From assembly GCA_963763885.1 (NCBI GenBank), contig CAVXQD010000003.1:434001-498000 (forward strand): 64,000 nucleotides of DNA. The letters are read 5' to 3'. Numbering within the stretch: the stretch's first letter is position 1; each line of letters begins with the position of its first letter. The notes under the pieces are model-generated. The model saw only the letters and a program-made list of their open reading frames with translations, was not told the origin of the DNA and made no database searches. Positions 53,101 through 61,571 of this stretch are shown here, in pieces. This stretch comes from JANNBN01 sp963763885. Lineage in GTDB: Bacteria > Actinomycetota > Acidimicrobiia > Acidimicrobiales > JANYDT01. The position numbers were made by a program, and so were the translations under genes.

Positions 53101-53807
53101 TTGAAACAGTCTTCCGAACAGTGAACATGAGGCCAACCAGTTGTGGTTCTGGAGTAGTGCCCGGAACCTATCTCCCGGCGAACATGGTCTTTGAAGGAAC
53201 GGTGCGTGACATGGCCGTTGACGGAACTGCCGTTTACGTGATGGACGACAAGTTTGTGTGGAAGACCGACACCTCGTTCACAACGTTCACGGCGGTGGTC
53301 GGGACAGCGGCTGCTGCCACGGCGGTCGTGGACGGCACCGATGGTTTGTCGTACGGGTTGATCAACCCGAAGTCGCTCGCTGCATCGGGCGGCGTGCTGA
53401 TCATCGGCGAAGGTTCGCGCGTCCTGCGGTTCAACACTTCAGGCCTCAACACGTTCGCCGGTTCGCTCCTCATCGGCGCATCACCGATCCCGGGCGATCC
53501 GGCCACAACGCTGTCGACTACGGACACGACAGTCGCCGACGTGTCCGCTGTGGCGTTCCTCGACGCCACCCACGTTCTGTTTGCTGAACGGTACCGCGGC
53601 ATCGTTCGAGTGATTGATCTCCAAGCGCTGACCGTTGCACCGGTGGCAGGTCAGGAGTGGCTCGACGAGGGCCCATACGTCGACGCCAACAACACTCCGT
53701 CCACAGCCACTGCCGGTCGACTTTTCGACCCGCTGGACATCGTGGTGGGTACCACGGCCGTGTACGTGCTGCAGGACGGCTATTCGCTAGTACACCGCCT
53801 CAAATAA
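50163..53807 (+). CDS. HD-GYP phosphodiesterase receptor with Thr-rich stalk, PA14 domain and propeller-like end
   Basis: A 1214-residue protein. Two membrane helices (about 34-57 and 66-90) precede a cytoplasmic HD-GYP domain (150-335) with H165, HD at 197-198, HPAAG at 226, HH at 251-252 and DGTGYP at 256-261; all metal and substrate residues look intact, so it should break down cyclic di-GMP. A third helix (about 365-395) leads outside to a Thr-rich stalk (about 415-740, with repeats of TVAP and TTST). Then comes a PA14-like domain (about 743-870) and a beta-propeller-like end. The stalk is low-complexity. It is a candidate sensor linking an outside ligand to second-messenger turnover. Start is GTG. 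Confidence 0.85.
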   Translation: MGIASRTKAADANRPQDYKDRAVWKPRPWLGRSIRVLLALIPILPAFAVTLLLGRIFFHPDWSLLYRVLWGLAMFVVGSVVGTAVGQWAARLVPLSSLCQMNLAFPEEAPSRLKMALRVGNSGNSQAVLDDFREGRLATDPQVAAEQVLTLVEILNNHDRRTRGHSERVRALSDVIAEELCLSDKERGLLRWASLLHDIGKLAVPAEILNKKGKPTEEEWKVLQGHPAAGHSRIAPLAGWLGDWALCIEQHHERFDGTGYPLRLTGAQMPIGSRIVAVADAFEVMTAARSYKKPMTYDDARAELARCAGTHFDPKVVRAFLNVGYKDSRVTKGFLSSITGELAAGNGAIAKIAARLVETSVSGSPAAMLGASAAKAGVVAAALGVASATGVPIVSFDGGISETVLADEVVTVVSSTVPVTLQEPTSTTFVVVTTAVPADLALVEETVPPQPEPNVAELPTTTPQPTLAPAPTIPPTTIGLFADVTPTVAPTVATIATVPPNPASDDGIGEGDGSGAGRTPATVATTVAPRVATTRVTTRATTAASTGVTTVAATLPTTTEPPTTLPVTTAVTVPEPTPVTAGPTVAPATLPPTVAPTVAPTVAPTVAPTTRATTLATTAPTTIATTLPTTLPTTVVTQPATTSTTTPATTSATTTLATTTLAATTSPTTTSPTTTSPTTTTTSTTTTTSPTTSTSTTSTSTSTTSTTSTTSTTSTTTTTSTTTTLPTTTSTTTPTTTTTIAPAPVCALWDVAYFSNSELVGPPTPDEGGCIATVNAYWGTATPSAMIAGDLFSARYTRTMSAGTYSLTVRADDGFRVKVNGTAIADHWGISGSINTPLVIPMTLTESSEVALEYQEIGGRAVFDVDFSDGTPFLTTNTPIAVSSGLSALGAWNMDVFAAPGNPALTGDPTNSMNNGAITPRAITRSGAFIYMADVMGRLHIMNRDGTYTARETIPTGVVSIATFPLTFIGLATECSVGSIETVFRTVNMRPTSCGSGVVPGTYLPANMVFEGTVRDMAVDGTAVYVMDDKFVWKTDTSFTTFTAVVGTAAAATAVVDGTDGLSYGLINPKSLAASGGVLIIGEGSRVLRFNTSGLNTFAGSLLIGASPIPGDPATTLSTTDTTVADVSAVAFLDATHVLFAERYRGIVRVIDLQALTVAPVAGQEWLDEGPYVDANNTPSTATAGRLFDPLDIVVGTTAVYVLQDGYSLVHRLK

Positions 53808-53811
53808 TTCT

Positions 53812-53839
53812 TGCCCCCTGGGGGTCACACCCCCGGGCA
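53812..53839. terminator. Hairpin between convergent genes
   Basis: GGGGGT (53820-53825) pairs with ACCCCC (53829-53834) across a 3-base loop, with further pairing of TGCCC (53812-53816) and GGGCA (53835-53839). It lies between the end of the HD-GYP gene (53807) and the end of the carboxyltransferase gene (53860). A run of A and T (AAATAATTCTT) precedes it, so it can terminate leftward transcripts well. Confidence 0.75.
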
Positions 53840-53859
53840 GCTGGAGGCGTGGATCTGCT

Positions 53860-55350
53860 TTACAGCGGCGAGTTGCCGTGGCGACGCGGGCTGAGTAGTT
53901 CTCGTTTGGCAGCAAGCAGTTCAACGGAACGTGCGACCCAGCGTCGGGTCTCGTGCGGCTGGACGACTGCATCGACGTAGCCACGTTCGGCGGCCACAAA
54001 CGGGTTGAGGAAGTTAGCCGCGTATTCGATTTCGTGTTGCAGCCGCACGGACTCGTCTTCACGACGATGCAGGATCTGCACGGCACCCTTGGCGCCCATC
54101 ACTGCAAGTTCGGCCGATGGCCATGCAATGCACAGGTCGTTACCCATGGTCTTGCAGTCCATGACGATGTAGGCGCCGCCATACGCTTTGCGGAGCACGA
54201 CACAGATGCGCGGAACCGACGCCTCGGCGTATGCAAAGGCCATCTGTGCGCCATGGCGAATCATGCCGCGCCACTCGAGATCTTTGCCAGGGAAGTAACC
54301 CGGCGTATCGACGAATGTGACGATGGGCAGCCCGAACGAATCGCACAACGCAACGAACCATGCGCCCTTTTGCGCAGCGTTGATATCCAGCGTGCCAGCA
54401 AGTGCCATTGGCTGGTTGGCGACGATGCCAACAGCTCTTCCGGCGACGTGCGCGAACCCGACAACGAGGTTGGGAGCCCAGCGGGCTTTGACCTCAGTGA
54501 GCACACCGTCGTCCACAACGCCTTGCACTGCGGTACGAACGTCGTAACTGCCGGTTGATGCGGCAGGAATGAGCGTGTCCAACTCTGGCGCGTCACGGTC
54601 AAGCGGATCGTCGGTGGCCCGGCACGCGGGTTGCGCGTCGACGTGCGCGGGCAGGTACGCCAGGAGTTCGGCGATTGCGTCGAGCCCGGATTCGACGTCA
54701 GCAACTGTGCGCGTTGCAAGGCCCGAGGTGCGGGCATGAGTGTCAGGGCCGCCCAACTTGGTGTTGTCCACCACGAGGCCTGTGTAGTCCGCAACCATGG
54801 ATGGTCCGTTGACAAATGTGTAGGAGACCGCAGTCATCACTACGAAGTCGGCGAGGCCAAGCAAGAGCGCAGGGCCAGAAACCAGCGGACCATCCACGAT
54901 GAGCGAAATCGGCACGATACCGGAACAGGCTGCCAACGCTCGGGCTGCGAGGCCCCACCCGTGCAGACCACCAAGGCCTTCGCCTGCAGCGTTGCCGGGG
55001 CTGTGCAGAACTCCGACAAGCGGGTGCCCGTAGGTGCGTGCAGCGTCGGCGGCGGCGGCCATGGCGAGGCCGTCGTCGAGCCCAAGGAACGGGTCGTCTG
55101 CGTCTACCTGGAAGGTGACGGCGAGCCGACCCTCGGGGAGGCGCCCATCGAGGTCACCGACCGCAACCGTGACGCCAGTTGCACGCCGAGCATGGAACGC
55201 AAGCTCAGAGGAAAGGGCGAGCGCGTCAGCGCCTGGCCGCTTGGGAGCGGTTGGTTGCGAGGCGAGTTGCGGGGAAGGTTGTGCGGTGGGGGACTGGCCC
55301 CGTCGGGTGAGTTGGCGCCGTTCGGCCATGGGTTTAACCGTACCTGGCAT
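53860..55350 (-). CDS. Acyl-CoA carboxylase carboxyltransferase, fused beta/alpha form
   Basis: A 496-residue carboxyltransferase that moves CO2 from biotin to an acyl-CoA. The first half (ALSSELAFHARRATGVTVAV ... GEGLGGLHGWGLAARALAAC) is the N-terminal crotonase domain. The second half (GRAVGIVANQPMALAGTLDI, VTFVDTPGYFPGKDLEWRGM, RKAYGGAYIVMDCKTMGNDL) is the C-terminal one. It resembles propionyl-CoA or geranyl-CoA carboxylase beta subunits. The biotin subunit is not in the window. The ATG at 55350 is used; one at 55329 is also possible. It ends convergent with the HD-GYP gene. Confidence 0.88.
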   Translation of the reverse strand: MPGTVKPMAERRQLTRRGQSPTAQPSPQLASQPTAPKRPGADALALSSELAFHARRATGVTVAVGDLDGRLPEGRLAVTFQVDADDPFLGLDDGLAMAAAADAARTYGHPLVGVLHSPGNAAGEGLGGLHGWGLAARALAACSGIVPISLIVDGPLVSGPALLLGLADFVVMTAVSYTFVNGPSMVADYTGLVVDNTKLGGPDTHARTSGLATRTVADVESGLDAIAELLAYLPAHVDAQPACRATDDPLDRDAPELDTLIPAASTGSYDVRTAVQGVVDDGVLTEVKARWAPNLVVGFAHVAGRAVGIVANQPMALAGTLDINAAQKGAWFVALCDSFGLPIVTFVDTPGYFPGKDLEWRGMIRHGAQMAFAYAEASVPRICVVLRKAYGGAYIVMDCKTMGNDLCIAWPSAELAVMGAKGAVQILHRREDESVRLQHEIEYAANFLNPFVAAERGYVDAVVQPHETRRWVARSVELLAAKRELLSPRRHGNSPL

Positions 55351-55397
55351 TAGATGCCCGGGTGGTCAGATCTTGTGAGATCAGCTACGAGTTGGTG

Positions 55398-56387
55398 TTA
55401 GCTGTTGGCGAGAACCGGGGCGCCGTGAGCTGAACCTGGCTCATGGCCCTGTTCAGCGGCACGTTCGGCGACGCGGGCTGCGCGTTCTGCCATCTTTCCG
55501 GCGAGTTTGCCGATGCGGCCGATCTGTACGATCAGCCGATCTCGTGCCTGCTCGGCTTGGGCGGAGAGGCCTTCCAACTTGTCGACGGCCCAGTGGCGCA
55601 TGATGACCGGAACAAGGATCTGGTCATGGTGCTGCGACAGGTTGTAGATGTTGGCGTCGGCGATGGCCTTGGAATGCTTGGCAAACCCGATGATGCCGGT
55701 ACCTGGCATCTCGAAGTCCTTCACCTGGCGCTCGATGGCCATGACGGTGCCCGACGGATCGATCTCGAGGGCTGCAGTCGCGAGGTCTCGGTAGAACAGG
55801 TAGTGGAAGTTCTCGTCTGTTGCAACGCGGCTCATGATCTCGTAACCGGCTTCGATGCCGGGGTGATTGGCTCCGGTTTGCTGCAGCAGCTTGCCGGTGT
55901 TGCGATGCGCGATACGCGTTGCCAACTCTTGCAACGCTACGTACACCACGCCGTCCAACGGGGTCTCTGGCTGCGGCACTTCGCCACCTGCCATTTGCAC
56001 CATGCGGCCATCTTCAAGCTCACGCGGGTCGATGGCCCGGGTGACGGTGAGGAAGTCACGAATGGCGATGGAGTGGCGAGCTTCTTCGGCCGTCCAACGG
56101 TGCGACCATGTCTTCCAGATGGACTCCCGAGAGAACATGCGGTCAATGGTCTGGAAGTAATACGGGAGGTTGTCCTCGGTGAGGAGATTCACGTAAAGGG
56201 CACTGCGGACCGGATCAGGCAGGGGGTACTCCGAAGGGTCCCAATCGGCGCCCGGAACGAAGTCCCGGCCAAGGCTCCATGGAACGGTTTCGTGTGGGTA
56301 CCAGGGCTTGCAGGAGACGAGGTGGCGTTCATACAGGCGCTCTGCAGTGGGAGCGAGGTCGTTCAGAAGTCCCTGGAATTCGATCAC
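55398..56387 (-). CDS. Acyl-ACP desaturase
   Basis: A 329-residue ferritin-like di-iron enzyme of the stearoyl-ACP desaturase family (DesA in mycobacteria). The two iron-binding helices contain EEARH at 101-105 and DENFH at 191-195, plus the glutamate ligand at 71 (EDN). It inserts a double bond into ACP-bound fatty acids. The C-terminal tail is Ala-rich and charged. Its neighbours are a carboxyltransferase downstream and a glycerophosphate acyltransferase fusion divergent to it, so this is a lipid-synthesis cluster. Confidence 0.9.
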   Translation of the reverse strand: MIEFQGLLNDLAPTAERLYERHLVSCKPWYPHETVPWSLGRDFVPGADWDPSEYPLPDPVRSALYVNLLTEDNLPYYFQTIDRMFSRESIWKTWSHRWTAEEARHSIAIRDFLTVTRAIDPRELEDGRMVQMAGGEVPQPETPLDGVVYVALQELATRIAHRNTGKLLQQTGANHPGIEAGYEIMSRVATDENFHYLFYRDLATAALEIDPSGTVMAIERQVKDFEMPGTGIIGFAKHSKAIADANIYNLSQHHDQILVPVIMRHWAVDKLEGLSAQAEQARDRLIVQIGRIGKLAGKMAERAARVAERAAEQGHEPGSAHGAPVLANS

Positions 56388-56485
56388 CGAAAGATCCTAC
56401 CTACTGGTCGGTAGGGAGTCGAACAGCCCGCGCAATTTCAGTGATCGCCTGCTGCGTTGGCGACGTTACCTGGCAGACTCGACCG

Positions 56486-57928
56486 ATGGCAGCAGCGAAG
56501 AAGCACGCAGACACAACGAAAGTAACTGCAAAGAAGGCAGGGACCAAGGCGCTGACCCCAAGGACTGCGGCGTTTTTCGACCTGGACCGCACGCTTCTCG
56601 CTGGCGGTTCGGCGCCTGTGTTTGCAGACACGCTGCGGTCGTTGGGTGTGGACACGCCTCGTGTTCCTGGTCAGGACCTGTTCCTCAAGCTCTATGACCT
56701 GGTCGGCGAGACCAAGGCAGGAATGCAGCTTGCTCGGTCGGCTGTCACCAAGGCCGCAGGATTGCGCCGAGAAGACGTACGCAACGCTGCGCACGGATCG
56801 GTCGAGGCGCTCCTCATACGAGTCCAGCCGTATGTCGCTGCCGTGCTGGCCGAGCATCGTCTTGCGGGCGACATGCTGGTCCTCGCTACAACGTCCCCAT
56901 ATGACCTGGTTGCGCCGTTTGCAGAGGCGCTTGGTTTCGATGCGGTGGTGGCAACTCGGTACGGTGAAAACGAAGGTACGTACACAGGTGAAATCGACGG
57001 CACCTTTGTGTGGGGGCCGGGCAAGCTTGCCGCCGTTCAGGAATGGTCCCAGCAGAACAATGTCTCCATGGGCGATTCGGCTGCCTATTCGGATTCCTAT
57101 TTCGATGCGCCGCTACTGGGAGCCGTCGGGCGACCAACTGCCATCAACCCCGACATGCGTTTGCTGGCGCTGTCAGCCCTGAAGGGGTGGCCGGTCCGTT
57201 GGCTGGATGCTCCAAGCGGGGTTCCACGTTTGTTTGGTGTCGAGCCCCTTGACGTGCTTCGAAGGGTCATCCGGCCCGAATTCATTCCGTATGCGCGCTT
57301 TTCATTTGAAGGCGTCAACAACATTCCTTCGCAAGGGCCGGTAATCATCGCGGCCAACCACCGCAGCTATTTCGACCCGCTTGCGCTTGCGTTGCTGCTT
57401 GCTCGGGCCGGACGCAACGGGCGGTTCCTCGCCAAGAAAGAAGTGGTCAACGCGCCCGTTGTGGGACAGATCGTCAAGGCTTTCGGCACCATCAGCGTTG
57501 ACCGTGGGTCCGGCTCGGCGCAGCCGTTGGATCTCGCAGCACAAGCTCTCGCTGCAGGCGAAGTCATCGTGATCCTGCCGCAAGGAACCATTCCGCGTGG
57601 CGAGGCGTTCTTTGACCCACAGTTGTCCGGCCGCCCCGGAGTCGCCCGGCTGGCAGCCATGTCTGGAGCGCCCGTTATCCCGGTGGGACTGTGGGGCACA
57701 GAGCGTGTGTGGCCCCGCAACGCCAAGGTGCCAAACATGGCCAACGTCACGTCACCGCCACTAGTTCTTGCCAAGGCAGGCAAAGCGGTGCCCATGAAGA
57801 ACACCCGCAAGTCGCTTGCCGCCGACACAGACACGATCATGGAAGCAATCTCGGGTCTGCTGCCAGCGGAATCGAAGAAGAAGCGCAAGGTGTCCGAGGC
57901 AGACCTTCGCGCCACCATGCCAACCTGA
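56486..57928 (+). CDS. HAD phosphatase-1-acylglycerol-phosphate acyltransferase fusion
   Basis: A 480-residue two-domain enzyme. Residues 25-250 form a HAD-IB phosphatase (AAFFDLDRTLLAGG, catalytic Asp at 32; SMGDSAAYSDSYFDAPLLGA later). Residues 270-460 form a PlsC acyltransferase with NHRSYFD at 291-297 and LPQGTIPRGEA. Actinobacteria often have such fusions in glycerophospholipid synthesis. The start ATG at 56486 precedes a Lys-rich leader. It is divergent from the acyl-ACP desaturase gene. A pentanucleotide repeat follows the stop. Confidence 0.9.
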   Translation: MAAAKKHADTTKVTAKKAGTKALTPRTAAFFDLDRTLLAGGSAPVFADTLRSLGVDTPRVPGQDLFLKLYDLVGETKAGMQLARSAVTKAAGLRREDVRNAAHGSVEALLIRVQPYVAAVLAEHRLAGDMLVLATTSPYDLVAPFAEALGFDAVVATRYGENEGTYTGEIDGTFVWGPGKLAAVQEWSQQNNVSMGDSAAYSDSYFDAPLLGAVGRPTAINPDMRLLALSALKGWPVRWLDAPSGVPRLFGVEPLDVLRRVIRPEFIPYARFSFEGVNNIPSQGPVIIAANHRSYFDPLALALLLARAGRNGRFLAKKEVVNAPVVGQIVKAFGTISVDRGSGSAQPLDLAAQALAAGEVIVILPQGTIPRGEAFFDPQLSGRPGVARLAAMSGAPVIPVGLWGTERVWPRNAKVPNMANVTSPPLVLAKAGKAVPMKNTRKSLAADTDTIMEAISGLLPAESKKKRKVSEADLRATMPT

Positions 57929-57957
57929 CCCGACCTGACCTGACCTGACCCGACCTG
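57923..57957. repeat. Seven tandem 5-bp repeats (ACCTG/ACCCG) at a gene end
   Basis: Seven units of ACCTG or ACCCG lie across and after the stop codon of the HAD-PlsC gene. The stop codon is part of the second unit's boundary. The next gene, an MFS exporter on the other strand, ends at 57982, so the tract lies between convergent ends. Slippage would affect only the non-coding tail unless it removed the stop. Confidence 0.9.
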
Positions 57958-57981
57958 CCACCCTGACGGTCCGGTTTGATC

Positions 57982-59238
57982 TCAGCCTGGTCGAACCTCA
58001 TCGAACCGGTCCACGGTTGCGAGTGGTCTGAACCAGATGGCCCAGACGCCGACGATCACCAGGGTGGCCACGCCGCCGCTGACGATGGCGGCCACGGTGC
58101 CCATGAGTGCAGCGGCAAACCCAGATTCGGCTGCACCAAGTTCGTTTGAGGCCCCGATGAAGACAGCTTCGACGGCGAGCACACGGCCTCGAAGGGCATC
58201 GGGTGTCGCGAGCGGAACCAGGGTGGTGCGGATGAACACGCTCACCATGTCTGCGCTGGCAAGGATGAACAGGCTGATCCACGAAAGCGCGTAGTTGGTG
58301 GAGAGGCCGAACACCACGGTGAACACACCAAATACGCCAACCACGATCAGCAGAACCCGGCCCACGTGGCGTCGGACAGGCCGGATGGCGAGTACCAAAC
58401 CAGTGATCACGCCACCGGCACCGACTGCCACGCGGAGGAAGCCGAGCCCGGTGCCACCAACATGCAAGATGTCCTTCGCGACGGCTGGCAGCAAGGCCAC
58501 CGCCCCGCCAAACAGCACTGCAAACAGGTCGAGGGAGATGGCGCCGAACAACACCGGTTGACGGCGGATGAGGCGGAGCCCGGCAAAGGCATCGCCGAAC
58601 CCCATTTGTCCGTCGGCATCGGTTGCGTCGCCCGTCGCAGAGGCTGGCGGCTGTCTGGGAATCAGGGCGTACAACAACGCTGAGATGAGGAACATCGCAG
58701 CGATCCAAATGAAGACGCGCCATCCCTGTGCGTCGGCCAACCAGCCGCCGGCAAGCGGACCGAGGATCGAGGCCAACTGCCAGGTAATGGCCCCGAGGGG
58801 GAGAGCCTTTTGTAATTCGGCAGGCGGTGTTACTGCCGGGAGCAAGGCCCTCGACGCTGGCGCAATGAACGCCCGAGCAATTCCGTAGGAAAGTGCTGCC
58901 AGGATGAACGGAACCTGCGTCGCGGCGTGGCCTCGCAGGTACAACGCAAGCGCAATGGCCACAAGAGCTTCCGCTGCCACGCAAATCGCGCTGATCGTAC
59001 GACGGTCTCGACGGTCTGCAAAAGGACCGGTGACAAACACCAATGAGATGACCGGGATGAACTCCACCAAGCCCAACAGTCCAAGGGCCGCTTTGGACCC
59101 GGTTGCTTCGTAGAGCAGGAACCCTGTTGCCACAATTTGGGCGGACCACGCAGTTGATGCCGCAAGTTGTGCGCCGAGTGCAAGGACGACGTTTCTATGC
59201 CGGAGTACTGAAAAGTTGTGGGACTTGTCCAACGGCAT
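57982..59238 (-). CDS. MFS transporter, enterobactin-exporter-like
   Basis: A 418-residue 12-helix major facilitator protein. FGPFADRR-like motif A appears as VTGPFADRRDRRTI after helix 2, and the start FSVLRHRNVVLALGAQLAAS is typical of the EntS/MFS_3 group. A charged loop of about 25 residues with DATDADGQ separates the two halves. It probably exports a small compound; the substrate is unknown. The ATG at 59238 was selected as the first methionine before helix 1. It ends convergent with the HAD-PlsC gene. Confidence 0.85.
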   Translation of the reverse strand: MPLDKSHNFSVLRHRNVVLALGAQLAASTAWSAQIVATGFLLYEATGSKAALGLLGLVEFIPVISLVFVTGPFADRRDRRTISAICVAAEALVAIALALYLRGHAATQVPFILAALSYGIARAFIAPASRALLPAVTPPAELQKALPLGAITWQLASILGPLAGGWLADAQGWRVFIWIAAMFLISALLYALIPRQPPASATGDATDADGQMGFGDAFAGLRLIRRQPVLFGAISLDLFAVLFGGAVALLPAVAKDILHVGGTGLGFLRVAVGAGGVITGLVLAIRPVRRHVGRVLLIVVGVFGVFTVVFGLSTNYALSWISLFILASADMVSVFIRTTLVPLATPDALRGRVLAVEAVFIGASNELGAAESGFAAALMGTVAAIVSGGVATLVIVGVWAIWFRPLATVDRFDEVRPG

Positions 59239-59433
59239 CGAGTCAGTCTGCCGTGTCTTCGGTGACGGTTTCGAATATTTGCCAACCTCTGACCAGCGCG
59301 CCGTGGTTGTCATACCCCCTGCGCTACGGTGCGGCTCTGGATGTCGGGACGTCGGCTCCCTCTTGCCCCGTCAAGGGGCCGCGTTTCTTCATTTCTGTGA
59401 GCTCGCCTGGTGCGAGCAGTCTGAGAGGCCGCT

Positions 59434-59877
59434 GTGGCTCGATCTGTTTCTGTTGTCGCTGGACCGGTGGCTGCTGCCACCGCCGGCCCTGCCGGGGTCA
59501 CACCCCTACCCGTTGCACCCGCCCTGTCCGAATTGATGATGTCGGTGACCATCATCTACGGCATTGTTGTGTCGCCTCCGGTGCATCGCATCACCGACGC
59601 CGGCACCTCGTTCGAGCTCGACGTCAGGTCCAGGGCAATGAGCGGCCAGGCCGTTTCAGTGTCTGTCGTGATGACAGGCGAGCTGCCGCAGGTGTCCGAG
59701 GGCGATGTCGTGCTTGTTGTCGGGTCGGCCCGGCGTCGCTTTTTTCGCACTGGCGGTGCCACCGTGTCGCGCACTGAAGTTCAGGCGACCACCATTTCGG
59801 TGAACCCAGACAAACGCAAACGCAGGCGGGTTACCGAAGACGCTGCGCTCGCGCTTGCGGCGCTGATCTCCGGCTAG
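59434..59877 (+). CDS. Small OB-fold protein, possible single-stranded DNA-binding protein
   Basis: A 147-residue protein. From about residue 36 it reads SVTIIYGIVVSPPVHRITDA, then VSVVMTGELPQVSEGDVVLV and RRRFFRTGGATVSRTEVQA, the strand pattern of a short OB-fold as in SSB-like proteins of Acidimicrobiia. A basic segment KRKRRR lies near the C terminus. It lacks the acidic tail of replicative SSB. The GTG at 59434 may be too early: two methionines at 59536 and 59539 give a more compact protein. Function is inferred. Confidence 0.65.
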   Translation: MARSVSVVAGPVAAATAGPAGVTPLPVAPALSELMMSVTIIYGIVVSPPVHRITDAGTSFELDVRSRAMSGQAVSVSVVMTGELPQVSEGDVVLVVGSARRRFFRTGGATVSRTEVQATTISVNPDKRKRRRVTEDAALALAALISG

Positions 59878-59904
59878 CTGCGGGCTCACGATTGGTAGTT
59901 GATC

Positions 59905-61065
59905 CTAAGCGTGCAGACGTTTTGATTTGGCCATCTGACGAAACGGACCAGACACCTCGTACGTGTGCCCGTTGGCGTTGTCCGTGCCGCGCTGCGAACT
60001 CACATACAGACGCGTCCCGTCCGGTGAGAAGGCCGGGCCGGTTACTTCGGAAAGGTCGTGGCCAACAAACCGGAGGAACGGGGCAATTGAAACATCTGTG
60101 CGCGTACGGCTGAAGATGCAAAGTTCCATGTTGCCGCCGTCTTCGGCCACAAACACGTCGCCCGAGTTTCGATGCAAGGTCACGTTGTCCACCGCGTTCA
60201 GTGTTCCGCCCGGTGTGGCGGCCGCCTGATAAATCACGCCCATCTGCTGCGTCCGGAGGTTCATCCGCCACACCCGCACGTCGTGTTTCGTGGTCATGTA
60301 CATGGCGTCCCCATCAACCCAGAGACCTTCGCCGCCGTTGAAAGCCGTTGTCGACGGGCTCCGGTCGGGTGCGGTTGACGAGGTGGGAATCCACGTGACA
60401 GCGGTGCCGTTCACGTGTGCTGCGTGCAACGTTCCAGCGTCTAGGTGGCCAGGCCGTTCTGGAACAAAGCGGTAGAGCCGACCCTGCGGGTCATCTTCGG
60501 TCAGATACACGTGGCCAGTACGTGGGTCCACGGTGGCGGCCTCGTGCAAGAAGGTTCCCATCAGCGGTCGCTGAACTCCCTGGCCGGAGCGAAACGGGTC
60601 GCACTCCCACACGGTGCCCGTTGGTACTTCTTCACAAGACAGCCAGGTGTTCCACGGGGTTGGGCCTCCGGCGCAATTGCGTCGAGTGCCGGAAAGTATT
60701 CGATACGCGTCCTCGATCTTCCCCGAGGACGAAAATCGGACGGCGCTCACACCGCCATTTGGTTCGACTTCGCTGTTTGACACATAAACCCACCCGCCAT
60801 TCGGGTGAGCGAAACATGCCCCGCCGTCCGGCCACGGGTGCCACACGAAGTCCGTGCCTGGGACCGGCTGGCCCGTGAGACCCACGCGGCGGCTGCGAAA
60901 CCCGTGGGGGAGCATGATGCGATTGGCATCGGGTTCACCAAGCGGCCCATACGGTTCGCTTGATGGCATAGCTCCCGCCATTGCAATCGCGCGCGGCAGC
61001 AGCGCCTCGCCAAGGGCCAGTGCGCCGATCGCAGCGGAACGCGCCAGGAAACTCCGTCGATCCAT
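59905..61065 (-). CDS. PhoX/DUF839-family phosphatase, Tat-exported
   Basis: A 386-residue exported protein. MDRRSFLARSAAIGALALGE is a twin-arginine-type signal. The PhoX-like core includes a Cys-containing block RRNCAGGPTPWNTWLSCEE, MGTFLHEAATVDPRTGHVYL TED and a GGEGLWVDGDAMYMTTKHD region; calcium- and iron-binding acidic residues of PhoX appear to be present. It would release phosphate from organic esters outside the cell, in keeping with the secreted 5'-nucleotidase at 13-15 kb. A VOC gene precedes it by 23 bases. Confidence 0.85.
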   Translation of the reverse strand: MDRRSFLARSAAIGALALGEALLPRAIAMAGAMPSSEPYGPLGEPDANRIMLPHGFRSRRVGLTGQPVPGTDFVWHPWPDGGACFAHPNGGWVYVSNSEVEPNGGVSAVRFSSSGKIEDAYRILSGTRRNCAGGPTPWNTWLSCEEVPTGTVWECDPFRSGQGVQRPLMGTFLHEAATVDPRTGHVYLTEDDPQGRLYRFVPERPGHLDAGTLHAAHVNGTAVTWIPTSSTAPDRSPSTTAFNGGEGLWVDGDAMYMTTKHDVRVWRMNLRTQQMGVIYQAAATPGGTLNAVDNVTLHRNSGDVFVAEDGGNMELCIFSRTRTDVSIAPFLRFVGHDLSEVTGPAFSPDGTRLYVSSQRGTDNANGHTYEVSGPFRQMAKSKRLHA

Positions 61066-61088
61066 GAAACTGGTATCGGCAGAATGCT

Positions 61089-61466
61089 TCAGGAACTGAT
61101 GAACTCCAAGCGGTTGCCGAAGGGATCAGCGGAATGAAACCGCCGGACGTCTGGGATCTCTTCGTCCCAACGAACCTCGTACCCGGCGACCGAGAGCGAT
61201 GCAGCCAGCGCATCGAGATCACGAACCTTGAAAGCAGGATGAGCCTTGACGGCCGGCGTAAAACCAACTTCTGCACCGACATGCACAACGACGCTGGACG
61301 ACTCAAACCAAGCACCGCCGCGCACGGCGAGAGCCGGCGGTTTCAATACTTCATCCAATCCCAACAGTTTGACCCAGAACTCGCGAGCGAGGGTTTCGCC
61401 ACCGACCGGTATCGCGAGCTGCACGTGATCCAGCCCGAGAAGCTGCTTGTTTGCGTCGGTTGTCAT
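61089..61466 (-). CDS. VOC-superfamily (glyoxalase-like) protein
   Basis: A 125-residue single-domain protein with the paired beta-alpha-beta-beta-beta fold. GLDHVQLAIPVGGETLAREF gives the first metal-side His, and SADPFGNRLEFIS the last Glu. It resembles glyoxalase/bleomycin-resistance members but the substrate is unknown. It lies 23 bases upstream of the phosphatase gene on the same strand, so they may be co-transcribed. Between it and aconitase are two strong hairpins. Confidence 0.85.
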   Translation of the reverse strand: MTTDANKQLLGLDHVQLAIPVGGETLAREFWVKLLGLDEVLKPPALAVRGGAWFESSSVVVHVGAEVGFTPAVKAHPAFKVRDLDALAASLSVAGYEVRWDEEIPDVRRFHSADPFGNRLEFISS

Positions 61467-61497
61467 CGCACTTCCCCTTCAGATCGATGCGGGAGAA

Positions 61498-61546
61498 CAC
61501 CTCGAAGTTTAACTTCGAGGTGGATTGCCCCCAGCGATGGGGGCAA
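61498..61546. terminator. Two adjacent hairpins after the aconitase gene
   Basis: Arms CACCTCGAAGTT (61498-61509) and AACTTCGAGGTG (61511-61522) make a perfect 12-bp stem with a single-base loop. Next to it TTGCCCCCA (61525-61533) pairs with TGGGGGCAA (61538-61546). Both lie between the stop of aconitase (61572) and the VOC start (61466) on the same strand. The second hairpin and its flanks closely match the two ends of the 62-bp repeat array at 5153-5690. Confidence 0.85.
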
Positions 61547-61571
61547 CCTCTCTCGCGCGCTCTCTCGCGAG

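Noticed and set aside
55365..55392. Small inverted repeat AGATCTTGTGAGATC between the desaturase and carboxyltransferase genes
   Set aside because: The stem is only five to six bases and has no U tract; too weak to call a terminator.
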